Shown piece by piece: positions 33,301 through 44,528 of a DNA stretch of 64,000 bases. The position numbers and the translations under genes were made by a program. Below the pieces are notes generated by a model. That model was not told where the DNA came from. It did not search any database and saw only the letters and a program-made list of their open reading frames with translations. This DNA comes from Trissonchulus latispiculum (lineage: Eukaryota > Nematoda > Enoplea > Enoplida > Ironidae), in NCBI GenBank assembly GCA_030248195.1, contig JASAND010010797.1, forward strand, positions 62,001 through 126,000, in the 5' to 3' direction. The first letter of the stretch is position 1. Each line of letters starts with the position of its first letter.

Positions 33301-35148
33301 CAAACTTAGCCACCTCCTTTCCTTGTGACCAAATCTAGAAATGAAAAATCACAAACAAAATCCATATTTGCAAAATGAAGATTTGCGGTGGAACAACACC
33401 TTTGATGTCTATTAGATAGCTGAGCATTCAAAATTCCGTAATGTAATAAACATTCAAAATTCTCTAATATATAAGTTCACAAAACTCTACTCATAACATG
33501 ACTAAATTCTAAGACTAATTGAAATGAGGGGGTCTATAAACGACCTCCCCCCAAACCTCCAAATGCGTACCCTCCTCCCCCAAATTCACGACGCCCATCC
33601 TCAAAAAATGGATGCCCCTGTTTGTACCAAATTTTGCCCTGAAAAATTCGCTCGCAGCGCCAAAATTTAAAAAATTTTCCGGCTTTGCCGAAATCTTTCA
33701 TTTACTTTACTCAATTTTTGCCTTTCTTAACACTAAACATCTGCTTATTTTGCAATGAAAACTAACTTCTTCAGCAAATACTATAAAAATAGGCAAGCTT
33801 TTGCATATTATTAGAGAATTTTTGAAAAAAACTTCGCCCATCCCACGGCCTCCCCCATCCGACGGCGTTCCAAAAAGACCCTCTCCCACCCCCCAAGAAA
33901 AATGCCATAGAATGAGCCCATCAATAAACCACCTAATGAAATCAAACACAGTCTGTCCTTCTTTCAAAATAATCAGGATTACAATTTAATACCTTTTGAT
34001 TGCAATTGTAACAAACACAAAAGCAAAACTACGTGTTACTTTACTACTTAATACTTACTACTTTAATACTTTACTTTTTAATATGTCATAACTCAGAGAA
34101 GGAGCTGACCTCAAACAATTCCTCGTGACAACGAATGCGAATGTCAAAGTTCTCATTCTGCTTCAGGTTGATCTTGTGACGCTCCTCCTTTCCCCATTCT
34201 CCATTCTTCAGAGAGTTGAGCACAAACTTGCCCTCCTCAATTCGAGCGCTCAGGCAGAATGCAATGTCATCTCGAGAAGCTCCGGCCACGTTCGGACCAG
34301 TATGGAAAGTAACATCAAATCTGAAATGCAAATTAAAACTTAAATACATAGTTCAAATCCATGTAAATCAAACCATTCATTCTCGTGGGCGGGCATAATT
34401 GAAACATTCTTCATTCGCTCACTAATAGCTAGCAACCAAGTAATACCATAACTTACTAAGTTATGGTTGTCTGTTATCATAACATTGGATTCGATTACCA
34501 TAACACTAAAACCTAATTTTTATGGAATAATAAAGATAATAAAATCTATCCAGTTTCAAGCTCAAAGTTACGTACGTACGTTCACGTATTACGATATGCA
34601 CACTCAGCATGGTAATATTAGGTTTCCACCAATAATAGCACCAAAATTGTCATCTTTATTATGATTAATGATAGCTCCAAAGCAAATAATTGGAATATAT
34701 AAACGATATGTACGTATATACGTACATACTCTACGTAATCCTTTGGCAGCCCGTTTCTTCAACCCAAGAAGCTTACCAATTGAATGGAGTAAGCTTCAAG
34801 GAATGTATGGCATCCGAATTATGCTTATATATTACGCTAATGCACATACGTTACAGAAATGGTACAAAAGGGAAGACTTACCGAGTAGACCCTGTAATAG
34901 TGCCTTTGACAAAAATGCATTGACCAGGGCTCATGCTGCCTTGCAGCTTGCTCAAATACGGCATGGGCTAAAACAAAAAACAGCAAAGTACAAAGTAAAG
35001 AAAATTAGCAAAAAAGATAAGCAACACTAACAAGTGAGACCAACTGCAATCTTGATGATAGCCACAAAAATTACAAAAGGAATACTACATTTACGTATTA
35101 ACGATCAGATAAAGGAAAACTTACGAGGTTCTGCTTCTTGTACGCCAT
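27215..35148 (-). CDS. Tandem-repeat galectin A (LEC-1-like), 7 exons
   Basis: Encodes a 279-aa two-CRD galectin without a signal peptide; predicted glycan-binding lectin. Exons: 35125-35148, 34882-34967, 34110-34320, 33212-33334, 28680-28838, 27754-27879, 27215-27325; total 840 bases, frame open throughout. CRD1 (about aa 9-148) has C-L-S-A-R where H-F-N-P-R is expected, so the histidine and asparagine that hold galactose are gone, although N and W-G-K-E-E-R remain. CRD2 (about aa 149-279) keeps H-F-N-P-R, N and W...E-E-R and should bind sugar. It ends G-I-H-W, like galectin B. Intron 4 is 4.4 kb and contains the composite transposable element at 29504-32114; intron 3 holds a G/C-run MITE. 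It lies about 10 kb upstream of galectin B in the same direction and was probably formed by the same duplication. Confidence 0.93.
27754..27879 (-). CDS. Galectin A exon 6
   Basis: Acceptor TTTTCAG; KVIRNTCRGGTWDDVEERDG, one residue longer in the W-to-E loop than galectin B. Donor GTAAAC. Confidence 0.93.
28680..28838 (-). CDS. Galectin A exon 5
   Basis: Acceptor TTTCTAG; PVPFQTAIPPGALTPGKG and FVLHFNPRFKEK, opening CRD2. Donor GTAATA. Confidence 0.93.
29504..30244. repeat. Foldback head of composite, copy 1
   Basis: Arms 29504-29684 and 30064-30244 (181 bp each) are almost perfect inverted repeats. Each arm starts ACAAGAATAAAAATGCTCC and has its own mini-palindrome (ATGCTCCGGTGGAGCAT). Inside are two units of about 50 bp (AATATGGG ... 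GGTTGTAAAT ... GAGGACTAGGTT), then a shorter third unit ending CCCATATTCGCG. Confidence 0.9.
30482..31085 (+). repeat. 153-bp tandem repeat, ~4 copies
   Basis: The string GTTATAGGCCGTGCTGT starts at 30562, 30715, 30868 and 31021, exactly 153 bp apart. Each unit has a GTGCTG...CAGCAC stem. A decayed relative continues to about 31385. Confidence 0.92.
31386..32114 (+). repeat. Tail module of composite, copy 1
   Basis: It starts ATGCTCATCGTGTTCAGCGA and ends with the hairpin at 32075-32114. Related modules occur at 39390-40115, 53925-54560 and (truncated) 57256-57575; shared strings include GTTGGGACTTAGAA and GCGAAAATTTTCAAAGTTGG. Confidence 0.8.
32075..32114. other. Terminal hairpin of tail module, copy 1
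   Basis: TATTATAGGGGAGCGC (32077-32092) and GCGCTCCCCTATAATA (32097-32112) pair perfectly around a TCTC loop; two more flanking pairs make 18 bp. The homologous hairpin at 40078-40115 has different but still complementary arms. Confidence 0.93.
32127..32400. mobile_element. Small inverted-repeat MITE
   Basis: About 50-bp arms (GATTGCCTAATCGCTTACC at the left; GGTAGGCGATTAGCCAATC at the right) each lead into a C or G run. It directly follows the composite tail; ATATGCGTTT occurs on both sides and may be the target duplication. Confidence 0.55.
33212..33334 (-). CDS. Galectin A exon 4
   Basis: Acceptor TTTCTAG; IWSQGKEVAKFDYRLPLVSI and the linker CAWEGRYY. Donor GTATGT. 123 bases. Confidence 0.92.
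33525..33910 (-). mobile_element. C/G-run MITE in galectin A intron 3
   Basis: C-rich runs enclose a core homologous, in inverted orientation, to 25180-25330, including a CCGGC...GCCG mini-hairpin at 33679-33691. Non-coding; boundaries approximate. Confidence 0.5.
34110..34320 (-). CDS. Galectin A exon 3
   Basis: Acceptor TTTCAG; FDVTFHTG, then IAFCLSARIEEGKFVLNS and NGEWGKEERHKINL. Donor GTCAGC. 211 bases. Confidence 0.93.
34882..34967 (-). CDS. Galectin A exon 2
   Basis: Acceptor TTTTAG; PMPYLSKLQG then PGQCIFVKG, the start of CRD1. Donor GTAAGT; phase 2. Confidence 0.88.
35125..35148 (-). CDS. Galectin A exon 1
   Basis: Codes for MAYKKQNL; donor GTAAGT; phase 0, like galectin B exon 1. 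Confidence 0.75.
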
Positions 35149-35426
35149 TGCTTCAGATCCAATAACAGACACTTAATTCAGAAACAAAAACAATTTATAT
35201 ATATACTGTATGTATATTTCATCAAAAAGTAGACATAGAAAACGGAGAGGAGCATTACCTAGCGTAGCCAACAAAATTTCGGAGGGGGCAAGCCAAAATT
35301 TTTCTGAAATTTGAGCTGAAACTGAACTCAGTGGAGGCCGACTTCAAGCGGAAACTGGTATTTTTGGGGTATTTTCGTGAAAAATTATATAGCACCGCAG
35401 GCGACAATATTTAAGAAATGTTTACC

Positions 35427-35758
35427 CAGGGTATTTTTACAAGGGGGGGAGGCGGGGGCTGCCTGAAATTGACCTTCTCCCGAAATCGCCTCCCCCCGGA
35501 ATTTTGGGCTTCCCCTTAATGAGGTCTACACTTTTGCCAAAATGGGCAAATTTTCAAAAATTTTCCGACTTCGTCGGAGAGTTTTTTGTAAAATTAGCTA
35601 TTATTAGCTTACCTGGCATTTTCGAGAACTTTTTGCGTTCTATGCAAAATACGCTAAAAATGCCAAATTTTGGCTCAGTTTTTGCAAAAAATCTCCCCCC
35701 CCCCCATGAAAATTTCTCCCCCGGAAAGTCGTCCCCAAAATCCCCAAAAAACACCCTG
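35427..35758. mobile_element. CAGGGTATTTTTA MITE, copy 1
   Basis: It begins CAGGGTATTTTTAC and ends with the diverged complement AACACCCTG. G runs lie at one end and C runs at the other. A CCGAC-TTC-GTCGG mini-hairpin is at 35565-35577. TTAC is found on both flanks. Confidence 0.6.
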
Positions 35759-36459
35759 TTACATACGTATATTCCTACTTGGTATTAAATTTTTTCTTTG
35801 GCCCGGATTTGCGCGGGGGGCGTGATCCCCTTGCCCCCGCCCGGCTACGCACCTGGAGAGGAGTAGGGGCAACGCCACAGGCGACTTCTTGCTAGCGATC
35901 CTTGCTAGGAAGCTGTTATTCCAATGAGAAAAATGATAGAAAAAGAAAATAGAAAAAGTTAAACGAAAAAATTTCGCTCATTCACCATCACTTTCTACAT
36001 CATGATCGCATTCGTATATTTATGAAGAAAAGGCTTATATCCGAATTTCGATTGTTTCTGTGCAAAACTGTATAAAACTGCTAAAAACTTTCCAGACTCT
36101 GCAAAATGGAAAAACTAAGTAACAGATTTGAAGCAGTTTTATTGCAAAACAACAATTTCTTCAACTTCTGTAGGTATTTGCTCCCAAACGGGCCGGTGAA
36201 AAGATTTCTCCCCAAAAGTGTCACCCAATTCAGGAGATTAAACCTGCTCCGAGGCTGAGAGGACAGATTCTGTATCAAGAAAGTTCTTTGGGATCCAACA
36301 AAGTTTCACAAATTCGTCTTATGGATTACATCTCTGTTATTGCGAAGGAAATGTTGACAAAATCGTATATAACTGAACACAAACTGAACTTGTAAAGTTT
36401 ATCGGATTTTATCACATTATTTTGATGAGATTAGTCAGAAGGATTTCTGCACATATAAG

Positions 36460-36827
36460 CAGGGTATTTTTAGGGTTTTTTCTGGGGGAGGGCCTTCCGG
36501 AGAGGAGGAAGAAATTTTCGGGGTGGGGGGTTGCAAAAATTAGCTAAAAATGGGTATTTTTGGCGTATTTTACACGTCACGTAGAAAGGCAAAAAGTTTT
36601 CAAAAATGCCAAAGTTTAAGCTAAAAATAGCCATTTTTACGAAAAAATCTCCGGAAAAACTTTTGAAAACTTGCCTACGTATTTTTGGCAAAAATTTGGG
36701 CCCCCAAAAAATCCGGAGGAATAAGCAAAAATCCCGGGAGGGGGCGATTTCGGGAAAGGCATTTTCGGAGGGGGAGGTCAATTTCGGGGGGGCTTCCGCC
36801 CCGCACCCCCCGGTAAAAAATACCCTG
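36460..36827. mobile_element. CAGGGTATTTTTA MITE, copy 2
   Basis: Inverted ends CAGGGTATTTTTAGGG and AAAAAATACCCTG; 368 bp with G runs. The ends fit hAT-type CAGGG termini, but no clean 8-bp duplication remains. Confidence 0.65.
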
Positions 36828-37391
36828 GATAAGTGATCCCAATTGCAAAGACGTATCAGCAAGGTTGTTTCAAATTCGGACCTGTGCTTTTCAGTGTTTT
36901 TCTAAGTAAATATGTTTTTCTAAAAATTGATTTTTAGCGCTTTAAATGCATTTACGAATGTTTTTACTACATATTCAATTCAATTCAATTTATTGAAAGC
37001 AAAAAGTAGAAAAATATAGCGTATTCCTAGTTGGTTTTCATCGTTCTAACGATGAAAGCAAATAAAAACTTGCATAAAAGAATTTTTTGGCACAGAATAA
37101 AAAACGACACCTTTTCGATTTCCTATGTAGAACACACGCATACCTCTGCTTTGAGATGAATTTTCTCAAGAACCGTTAGCGATCCGACTTAAATTTTATA
37201 ACTCGTTAAAATATCCCACTAGGACAATAAAATATGCGAAATCGGAAAAATCGGAGATGGTCGAATAAATGACCCCAAACTGAACCCCAACACTTAACCA
37301 TAAAGGTAGGACCTAAAGACTGTGAAAAAATTAAAGAAAAGACAAGTGCGCCGAATAAGTATATATAAATAATAATCGATATTATATATAT

Positions 37392-38155
37392 ACAAGTAAT
37401 AAAAATGCTCCTCCGGAGCATGAAAAAGTAATATGGGTAGTGGTGAGGTTGTAAAATCAAGAGAGGACTAGTCTTAAAAATGCTTAATATGGGGCTAGGT
37501 TCAAAAAAAGAAGAGGACTAGGTTGTGGGCGAATTAATATGGGCACAGCTTCGCCGAGCAACCCATATTCGCGGACTGAAAAAGTTATATATTTTTATAC
37601 GTACCAGTGTTCTGATTTAGTTACGGTACGTAAATAATATACGACTATGATAAACGAGTTTTAGTGGAAGCAAACGTTTCTTTCGATAAACTCTTAATAT
37701 TTATCTACTGAGCGTTTTAACCACTTATATATAAGAAAAGTATATATTTCAACAATAACTTCAGGATCAGGACACTCTCCGACGATCTTCTATTTCTATT
37801 CAACCGTTAGCGTTACAATCATAGCCTTGGTTTTTTTCTCGTTTCTTGTCGTAGTTCAGCACAACCAAATTATATACTATATAGTTTACGTATATATAAC
37901 TGCTGGAATTGTAATTATTGACTGACATTAATTGCTTTGTATATGGCAATCGCCATGGCGAAGCGTGAAAGCCCGCGAATATGGGTTGCTCGGCGAAGCT
38001 GTGCCCATATTAATTCGCCCACAACCTAGTCCTCTTCTTTTTTTGAACCTAGCCCCATATTAAGCATTTTTAAGACTAGTCCTCTCTTGATTTTACAACC
38101 TCACCACTACCCATATTACTTTTTCATGCTCCGGAGGAGCATTTTTATTACTTGT
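37392..38155. repeat. Foldback head of composite, copy 2
   Basis: Arms 37392-37573 and 37974-38155 (182 bp each) are nearly perfect inverted repeats. They begin ACAAGTAATAAAAATGCTCC and contain the mini-palindrome ATGCTCCTCCGGAGCAT and the same ~50-bp unit order as copy 1, with many substitutions relative to it. Confidence 0.9.
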
Positions 38156-38240
38156 CCTTCTGTCATTTTAAAGGTTCCCTTTCCAGCAGTGAGCTAACGC
38201 AGATAAGGAGCTTGAACAATGCAATAGGCAGGTCAAATGT

Positions 38241-39365
38241 GAGCAAATGGGCTTTCATTTGATACCAAACATGACCACATTTGAAGACTTTAATTTTGAC
38301 TCACACCAGACCCACTGTGGGTGGGGCACCCACCCACATGTCGGCGGGGCCACTTTTTGTGGGTGGCATAATGACAAAAGTTGATCGCCTCGCCAAGGGC
38401 TCTCATTTAATACCAAACTTGACCACTTTTGAAGACTTTCATCTTTGACCCACACCGGACACACAGTGGGTGGGGCACCCACCCACGTCGGTGGGGCCAC
38501 TTTTTGTGGGTGGCATAATGACAAAAGTTGATCGCCTCGCCAAGGGCTTTCATTTGATACCAAACTTGACCACTTTTGAAGACTTTCATCTTTGACCCAC
38601 ACCGGACCCACAGTGGGTGGGGCACCCACCCACGTCGGTGGGACCACTTTTTGTGGGTGGCATAATGACAAAAGTTGATCGCCTCGCCAAGGGCTTTCAT
38701 TTGATACCAAACTTGACCACTTTTGAAGACTTTCATTTTCGACCCACACCGGACCCACAGTGGGTGGGGCGCCCACCCACAGGTCGGTGGGGCCACTTTT
38801 TGTGGGTGGCATAATGACAAAAGTTGATCGCCTCGCCAAGGGCTTTCATTTGATACCAAACTTGACCACTTTTGAAGACTTTCATTTTTGACCCACACCG
38901 GACCCACAGTGGGCGGGGCACCCACCCACAGGTCGGTGGGGCAACTTTTTGTGGGTGGCATAATGACAAAAGTTGATCGCCTCGCCAAGGGCTTTCATTT
39001 GATACCAAACTTGACCACTTTTGAAGACTTTCATTTTCGACCCACACCGGACCCACAGTGGGTGGGGCACCCACCCACAGGTCGGTGGGGCCACTTTTTG
39101 TGGGTGGCATAATGACAAAAGTTGATCGCCTCGCCAAGGGCTTTCATTTGATACCAAACTTGACCACTTTTGAAGACTTTCATTTTTGACCCACACCGGA
39201 CCCACAGTGGGTGGGGCACCCGACCACAGGTCGGTGGCACTTTTTGTGGGTGGCATAATGACAAAAGTTGATCGCCTCGCCAAGGGCTTTCATTTCATAC
39301 CAAACTTGACCACTTTTGAAGACTTTCATTTTTGACCCACACCGGACCCACTGTGGGTGGGCGCT
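38241..39365 (+). repeat. 149-bp tandem repeat, ~7.5 copies
   Basis: GTGGGTGGCATAATGACAAA starts at 38359, 38506, 38653, 38802, 38951, 39100 and 39246, giving units of 147, 147, 149, 149, 149 and 146 bp. Long open frames on the minus strand here are only the repeat read through and should not be taken as genes. Confidence 0.95.
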
Positions 39366-39389
39366 GTGGATCAGGGGTCACATCCACCG

Positions 39390-40115
39390 ACCTCAGCAGT
39401 ATGCTCATCGTTTTCAGCGACCCCGATTTACTATATAGGGGTACCACCCCAAGGCCGAAAAACGCCATTTTTAGTGACTTTTAGGCAATTTCTAGTAAAA
39501 GTGGGACTTAGAAACTTTTCGTCAAAACAGGTGAAAAAATGCAAAGTTTGGGCCCATATCCTGAAAGCTCCAGAGCGAAATTAAAAAATCCCCCTCGTTA
39601 CATTCCGCGCATAGTCCGAAATATTCAAATAAAACAAACCAAACCGATCTAGCTGCTAACCTGTGAAAAAAAGTTGATCACAACCGAAGTGCCAAAATAG
39701 CGAAAGTCCGACTTTGGGGCCTTGGCACAGAGCCAAAATTGGCCAGGTGCCAAAATGACCAAAAAAAGGTTGCATGGGAGGACCCTGCCTACCAACATAT
39801 CATAGTAGTATAGGACCAAAATGCCCATATCGTTCCAACACTGCGCTGACATAAGCACTTCCGAAAAGCGTTATTAACCGAGAAAAAAAACAAACGCACG
39901 GTAACTCCCGCCTAGTGCAAAATTTCGAAGTTCGGAATTTTAACCAAAAGTATGGTGATACTTGTAGTACTGCTCGAGTACTTTACGATGGTAACATTTT
40001 CACCCCTCCCGGGCCTCTAATTAGCTGGCACCAGGCCAACACTGTCTCCAGGGGGCCGCGCAGACGCCTTTATACCCATATTATGTAGGGGCGCTATCGC
40101 GCCCCTACATAATAT
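39390..40115 (+). repeat. Tail module of composite, copy 2
   Basis: It starts GTATGCTCATCGTTTTCAGC and ends in the hairpin 40078-40115: ATATTATGTAGGGGCGC pairs with GCGCCCCTACATAATAT around TATC (17 bp). Confidence 0.85.
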
Positions 40116-43100
40116 ATAGAATATATAGAATACGTAAATAAGTATCAGACAAGAGTGCCTTTCTAACATTCTGCAGTCTCGAAATTAAACATTTAAGGTA
40201 AACAATTGATGCTCGCTTTCAAAAAGACAAAATTTGCTGCAGTGACGAAGCGAAGTGCAAGAAACTAAAAAACTTGCAGCGTTCACGTTCAGTACAGGTA
40301 CAACAATGTTCACAGACTCGAAAATCAGAAAAACAAAAAAGCTGGCTTATAAGGGAGAACAGAATCATCGCCCAATAATGTACAAACGCCCATGCAAGGC
40401 GAATTCATATCAAACTTTGTTTGCGACAGTCACAAGTGTCAGTATGACTAAAAAGGGTGCAATAAAGAATATACGTCCAAATGAAGCCATGATTCAGCTT
40501 GCATAGTATGTCATAAAATTTACGAATACAAAGTTTACGATGATCAAAACGTTTTAAGAATTTTGAATAACTAAAGCCAAAGCCATCAACCATTAACAAG
40601 AAAATTGACAATTTATTTTAGGCGGCTAAACAAACAAGACAAGACTGCAACTAAAAAACTCTTGCCATTGCTGTATATATACGATGAATATGAATTATAT
40701 ATATATAAACAGCAAACCCAATAGGAAAAATCAGAGTATCATATATATACGTTTTTTGTATATATGCACAAAGAAAGAATAGTTTAGCAAAAATTTAGCA
40801 ATATAAAATCTAGAACTTCTTCCCAGGTCAATAGGAGGTTTCTCAAAAAAAGCAGCTGAGAGAATTCGTCATTTTCAGCCTTTCTTGCCGCAAAGGCAAA
40901 GGCATTCACATTAATCAATTTTCTCTGAAGAACTCCAAAACCTACCCCCACCCAACCCAGTCTCCCGAGCAGAGAGGAGAAAAAGCCTGGAGTCTCCCGC
41001 TTATAAAATACAACTGAAGCTAGCATGGTAAGCCGTCCGTCCAACTATGCTAGCCTAGCCTTGCCTGGGATAATCGAAAAAACACTGGGCCTGGCCTAGC
41101 CTAGCCTACTTCTTTCTAGGACAGCAACCAATGCCACGGCTGTCTACAAGGGACTAAGCTTAGACATGAAGCACTTCACTATAGAAGCATGCCTTGCACG
41201 TATACGTATATACATGTATCTGTTAAGACTAGAGGAGGTTTAGGTTAATCCTATACGCAGCTGACACCATAGTGAATGTGCATATACAATGCTACGTATA
41301 TGTATCCTTAAGCTTAGGTAAAAGGCAAGAATTGTATATATATATATATAGATTGTAAGTGAAGCTAGTAGATACACGGGACAGAACTACTATATGCTTA
41401 GCATTCAGCTAGAGCTAGAGTCAATCTCCTATTCTCCTCGTCCCAGTTTTAGCAAGAATCTTCCTAGTAATCCTGAAGTCACAACAATATATTGGAGGGC
41501 TTGGAACCTCTTGGCACCAGATTAATATCAAGTAATTTGAAACAATTTCTTAAAATATGATATATTAACGGAAAACATGTATTCATGCATACATGCATAC
41601 GTATAAATAAAACATATGCAGAGGCAAAGGTTAGGAAAAGCCTGTCCGTTATTTATCGTTCATTAAATGAGTACTTTGAACTTAAAAGCCAAAAGAATTT
41701 AGATAATATGTGACTGTGTAAGCAATAAGCATAAACAGTGCCCAGTTTGGAACCGGCCGGATCCGGATCTAGTCTTCAAAATACATGCTAATTTTCTAAA
41801 TTTTTTCTTTGATTTTGCAAATGCTTATGGTGTTTTATGGATTTGGTTACGGTTTAATGCGGGTAGTGAATTTACTTAATAAGTTTTAACGATTTCGCTT
41901 TATGTGATGCTACAAATACCTTTATTTAACAAAGATTTAGCTTGAAAAACCAGTTTTTGCTAAAATATTTACGTATCTATTGAGTTTTTGAATTGTGTGG
42001 GCATGCGGCAAACATGGAAGCATTTGCAATCAAAGATATTGAAAAAATCAGCTTAAAAGCAACAGAAATGGAGTCTTAGAAAGAAATAAAACCAATACCA
42101 TTATTGCTGAAATAATACTGATTTACTTATATATAAATTCTATTTCTAATTTATTAGCAACCAGCATTTTTAATTTGAAAAACTTTGCTCCAGCTCAGTC
42201 GATCATGTTGCAGCATCCCGGCAGTTAAATTCTTTGTAGCGACAGAAGCCTAGCAAGCACTCACCCCAACCGATACGAAAATAAACTCCGAATTTTCGTT
42301 TCCATTAAATATTAGAGACAAAATCGTTAAGACGAAAGTATATAGTCAGCCCGGCTTACGAATGCTTGTATTTATCTATTTAAGTATATAGTGAGTATAT
42401 ACGTACGTATATATATTTTTGAAACGGTAGTACGTACGTACTCGTAAAAATCTTTTAAATTTGCCAATCTATTTTACTTGGAGTCATTTCAAAAATTTTA
42501 CTGAAGTTAAATTTTTAGTTTAAAAGTCGGTTAAGCTTACTTGTTTAATAATTTTGCAATACATTTGTATGGTTAAACGCTGTAAACTAGACCTCAAATT
42601 TGGCTACTCCCGAGGATGAATTTAAACGAAACCATTTTATATATTAAAAGCATCGCTTAGAAATTCATAAAACTACAAGTTTAAATTTGCAAATCCCAAC
42701 ACGTCAAGGAGTCTGAAAATTACAAACCTTGTTAACTTTTTATCTATAGACCACAGAAGTCTTAAAATAACTAAATATATATACATACAAAGCTTGCATG
42801 AAATGCATGAATGGAGCAGGGAGGGGTCACCGATATGTCATGAGCCATGTTTGCTAAATAAAAAAATTGCAAAAGTAGTGATTTTTGTCTTTACTAAGAC
42901 TCGCCCTCAAATTACTCATTAACTACTCAGTCTACGCCTACATATGCAAGCAAGCAAACCTGATGGTTGATTAGAGAGCAAAGGTAAAAAGGTTTCAAAA
43001 AATTCAAACGAGCAAAGAAACACCTCCACTTTTGGTGCAAAAATCAATTTTAGTCCTAGCTAGATGCAGATAAAATGTTACTACGCACAATAGCAAGCCT

Positions 43101-44528
43101 TAACACAACACCAGGGCAGAAATGAGTAACGCGTAAAGATTTGGAAAATTGCAGTCAGTGTGCGTGCAGTGCAGCGTGTTTGCAGTGCACGTACAGCTGA
43201 AACTTGGACACATCTCTCCACTGTGAGTAGTCAGAGAAAGCGTCGATAGGAACACACAAATTGCCGCAAAGCATCGACACGAAAACTATGTATGCATAAG
43301 TGCACACAATATCACACTCTAGCTATTCTTCGACTTTTATTGTTGTTGTTGTTGCATATGTTCACTGGGGGAAATGTGTAGTGCAGCGCCTAGACCTACA
43401 TAATACGCTACTGCAATGAAAGTGCAGGAAGGACCGGTTCTCCAAAGTTCCCCAAGGAAAGATTTTAAAATTGTTGTCAAAGACAACTGACAAACCGGCT
43501 ACACCTCCATGGCCATTACACTTGCAATGCAAGATAGAAATTATAAATTTTAAATTCCAGTTTTCAAATTGTATCATATACCAGAGAAAAAGATGAAAAG
43601 ATTGCATATATCGATACGTATATATAATATTCGTTGTCTACGATATGCAGGTTCTTGTTTTGAAAATATAAAATGCGGTTCAAAAACAATTATTTGCAGC
43701 AAGCTATCATATGTAACAAAGCATCGATTCTTACAGATAACCATGACACAGCTGCCACTAACAGGAGCATACCGTTACACTAACACACCAGCTCTCAAAC
43801 TTAGTGCTTGGAAGAGACAAGACCGTAGTACTGCAGTGGATTACATATAAAGCACACCTTTCAAACATAACAGGCAACAGCTCAATACTGGCGGTAAAAG
43901 ACCGCCGAAGCTATGTGTATGAAGCCTTCAATCTGAAGCAATCCAGATAATCAAAATGGAGAAAACTGGAAACACAGCTTGTACGAAGCAAACAAACCAG
44001 CTAGCATACACATAAAATACTGGTTTCATGAGCAGAGTCTGTATACAATGAAGCAGGAGATATTTCAGGAATTCATCACAGTATATGGGTGCTCAAATAC
44101 CATATAGCCAGCTCAACTGCAGCCTCCAACAAAAACAAGTGATAGCTAACAGTGAAAACACCAGCCAAAACTGACTAATGAAGGAATGATGTCTTGGCTG
44201 ATATGTAAGCCACAGCACTCCGGGAAATAATTCGAGTTCAACTGAGTGGAACTCAACTCAGTGTACTGTACAGCGTTCTAGAGGAGCATTTACTTAAACC
44301 TCCAACGAAATCCGTCGAAAAGGCCATCCCATCAAATTCTACAGGCAGTAGGCACTCTTTGGTGTTCGTCCGGTCAACGACACCTTGACTTTGATACTGA
44401 CACCATGCCGAATCAATGTATACGTAGATATATAAGCTAATAGCTTACTCCTACCTTCACGATGCTACCGAGTCTTTATGTCTTTAGTCAACACCTTCTA
44501 TCCTTTTGAATACATTTGACTCAGCTTA
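40116..44528. other. Unassigned intergenic DNA
   Basis: About 4.4 kb, AT-rich, with short (TA)n runs (such as 41334-41351), GTT triplets at 43340-43355 and GCCTAGCCTAGCC near 41090. No exon with family similarity, no RNA gene and no clear transposon ends were found. Confidence 0.45.

Larger units (their letters stand above)
37392..40115 (+). mobile_element. Composite hairpin/satellite/hairpin element, copy 2
   Basis: Same three-part order as copy 1: foldback head 37392-38155, tandem array 38241-39365, tail 39390-40115 with terminal hairpin. It is intergenic, between galectin A and ETFB. Head and tail match copy 1, but the array unit (147-149 bp) is unrelated to the 153-bp unit there. No coding sequence. 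Confidence 0.72.

Noticed and set aside
38255..39283. Overlapping minus-strand open frames of 130-190 codons with repeated SPWRGDQLLSLCHPQK-like blocks
   Set aside because: They are the 149-bp tandem repeat read through. Unit length is not a multiple of 3, so the same DNA appears in successive frames; there is no independent sign of coding.
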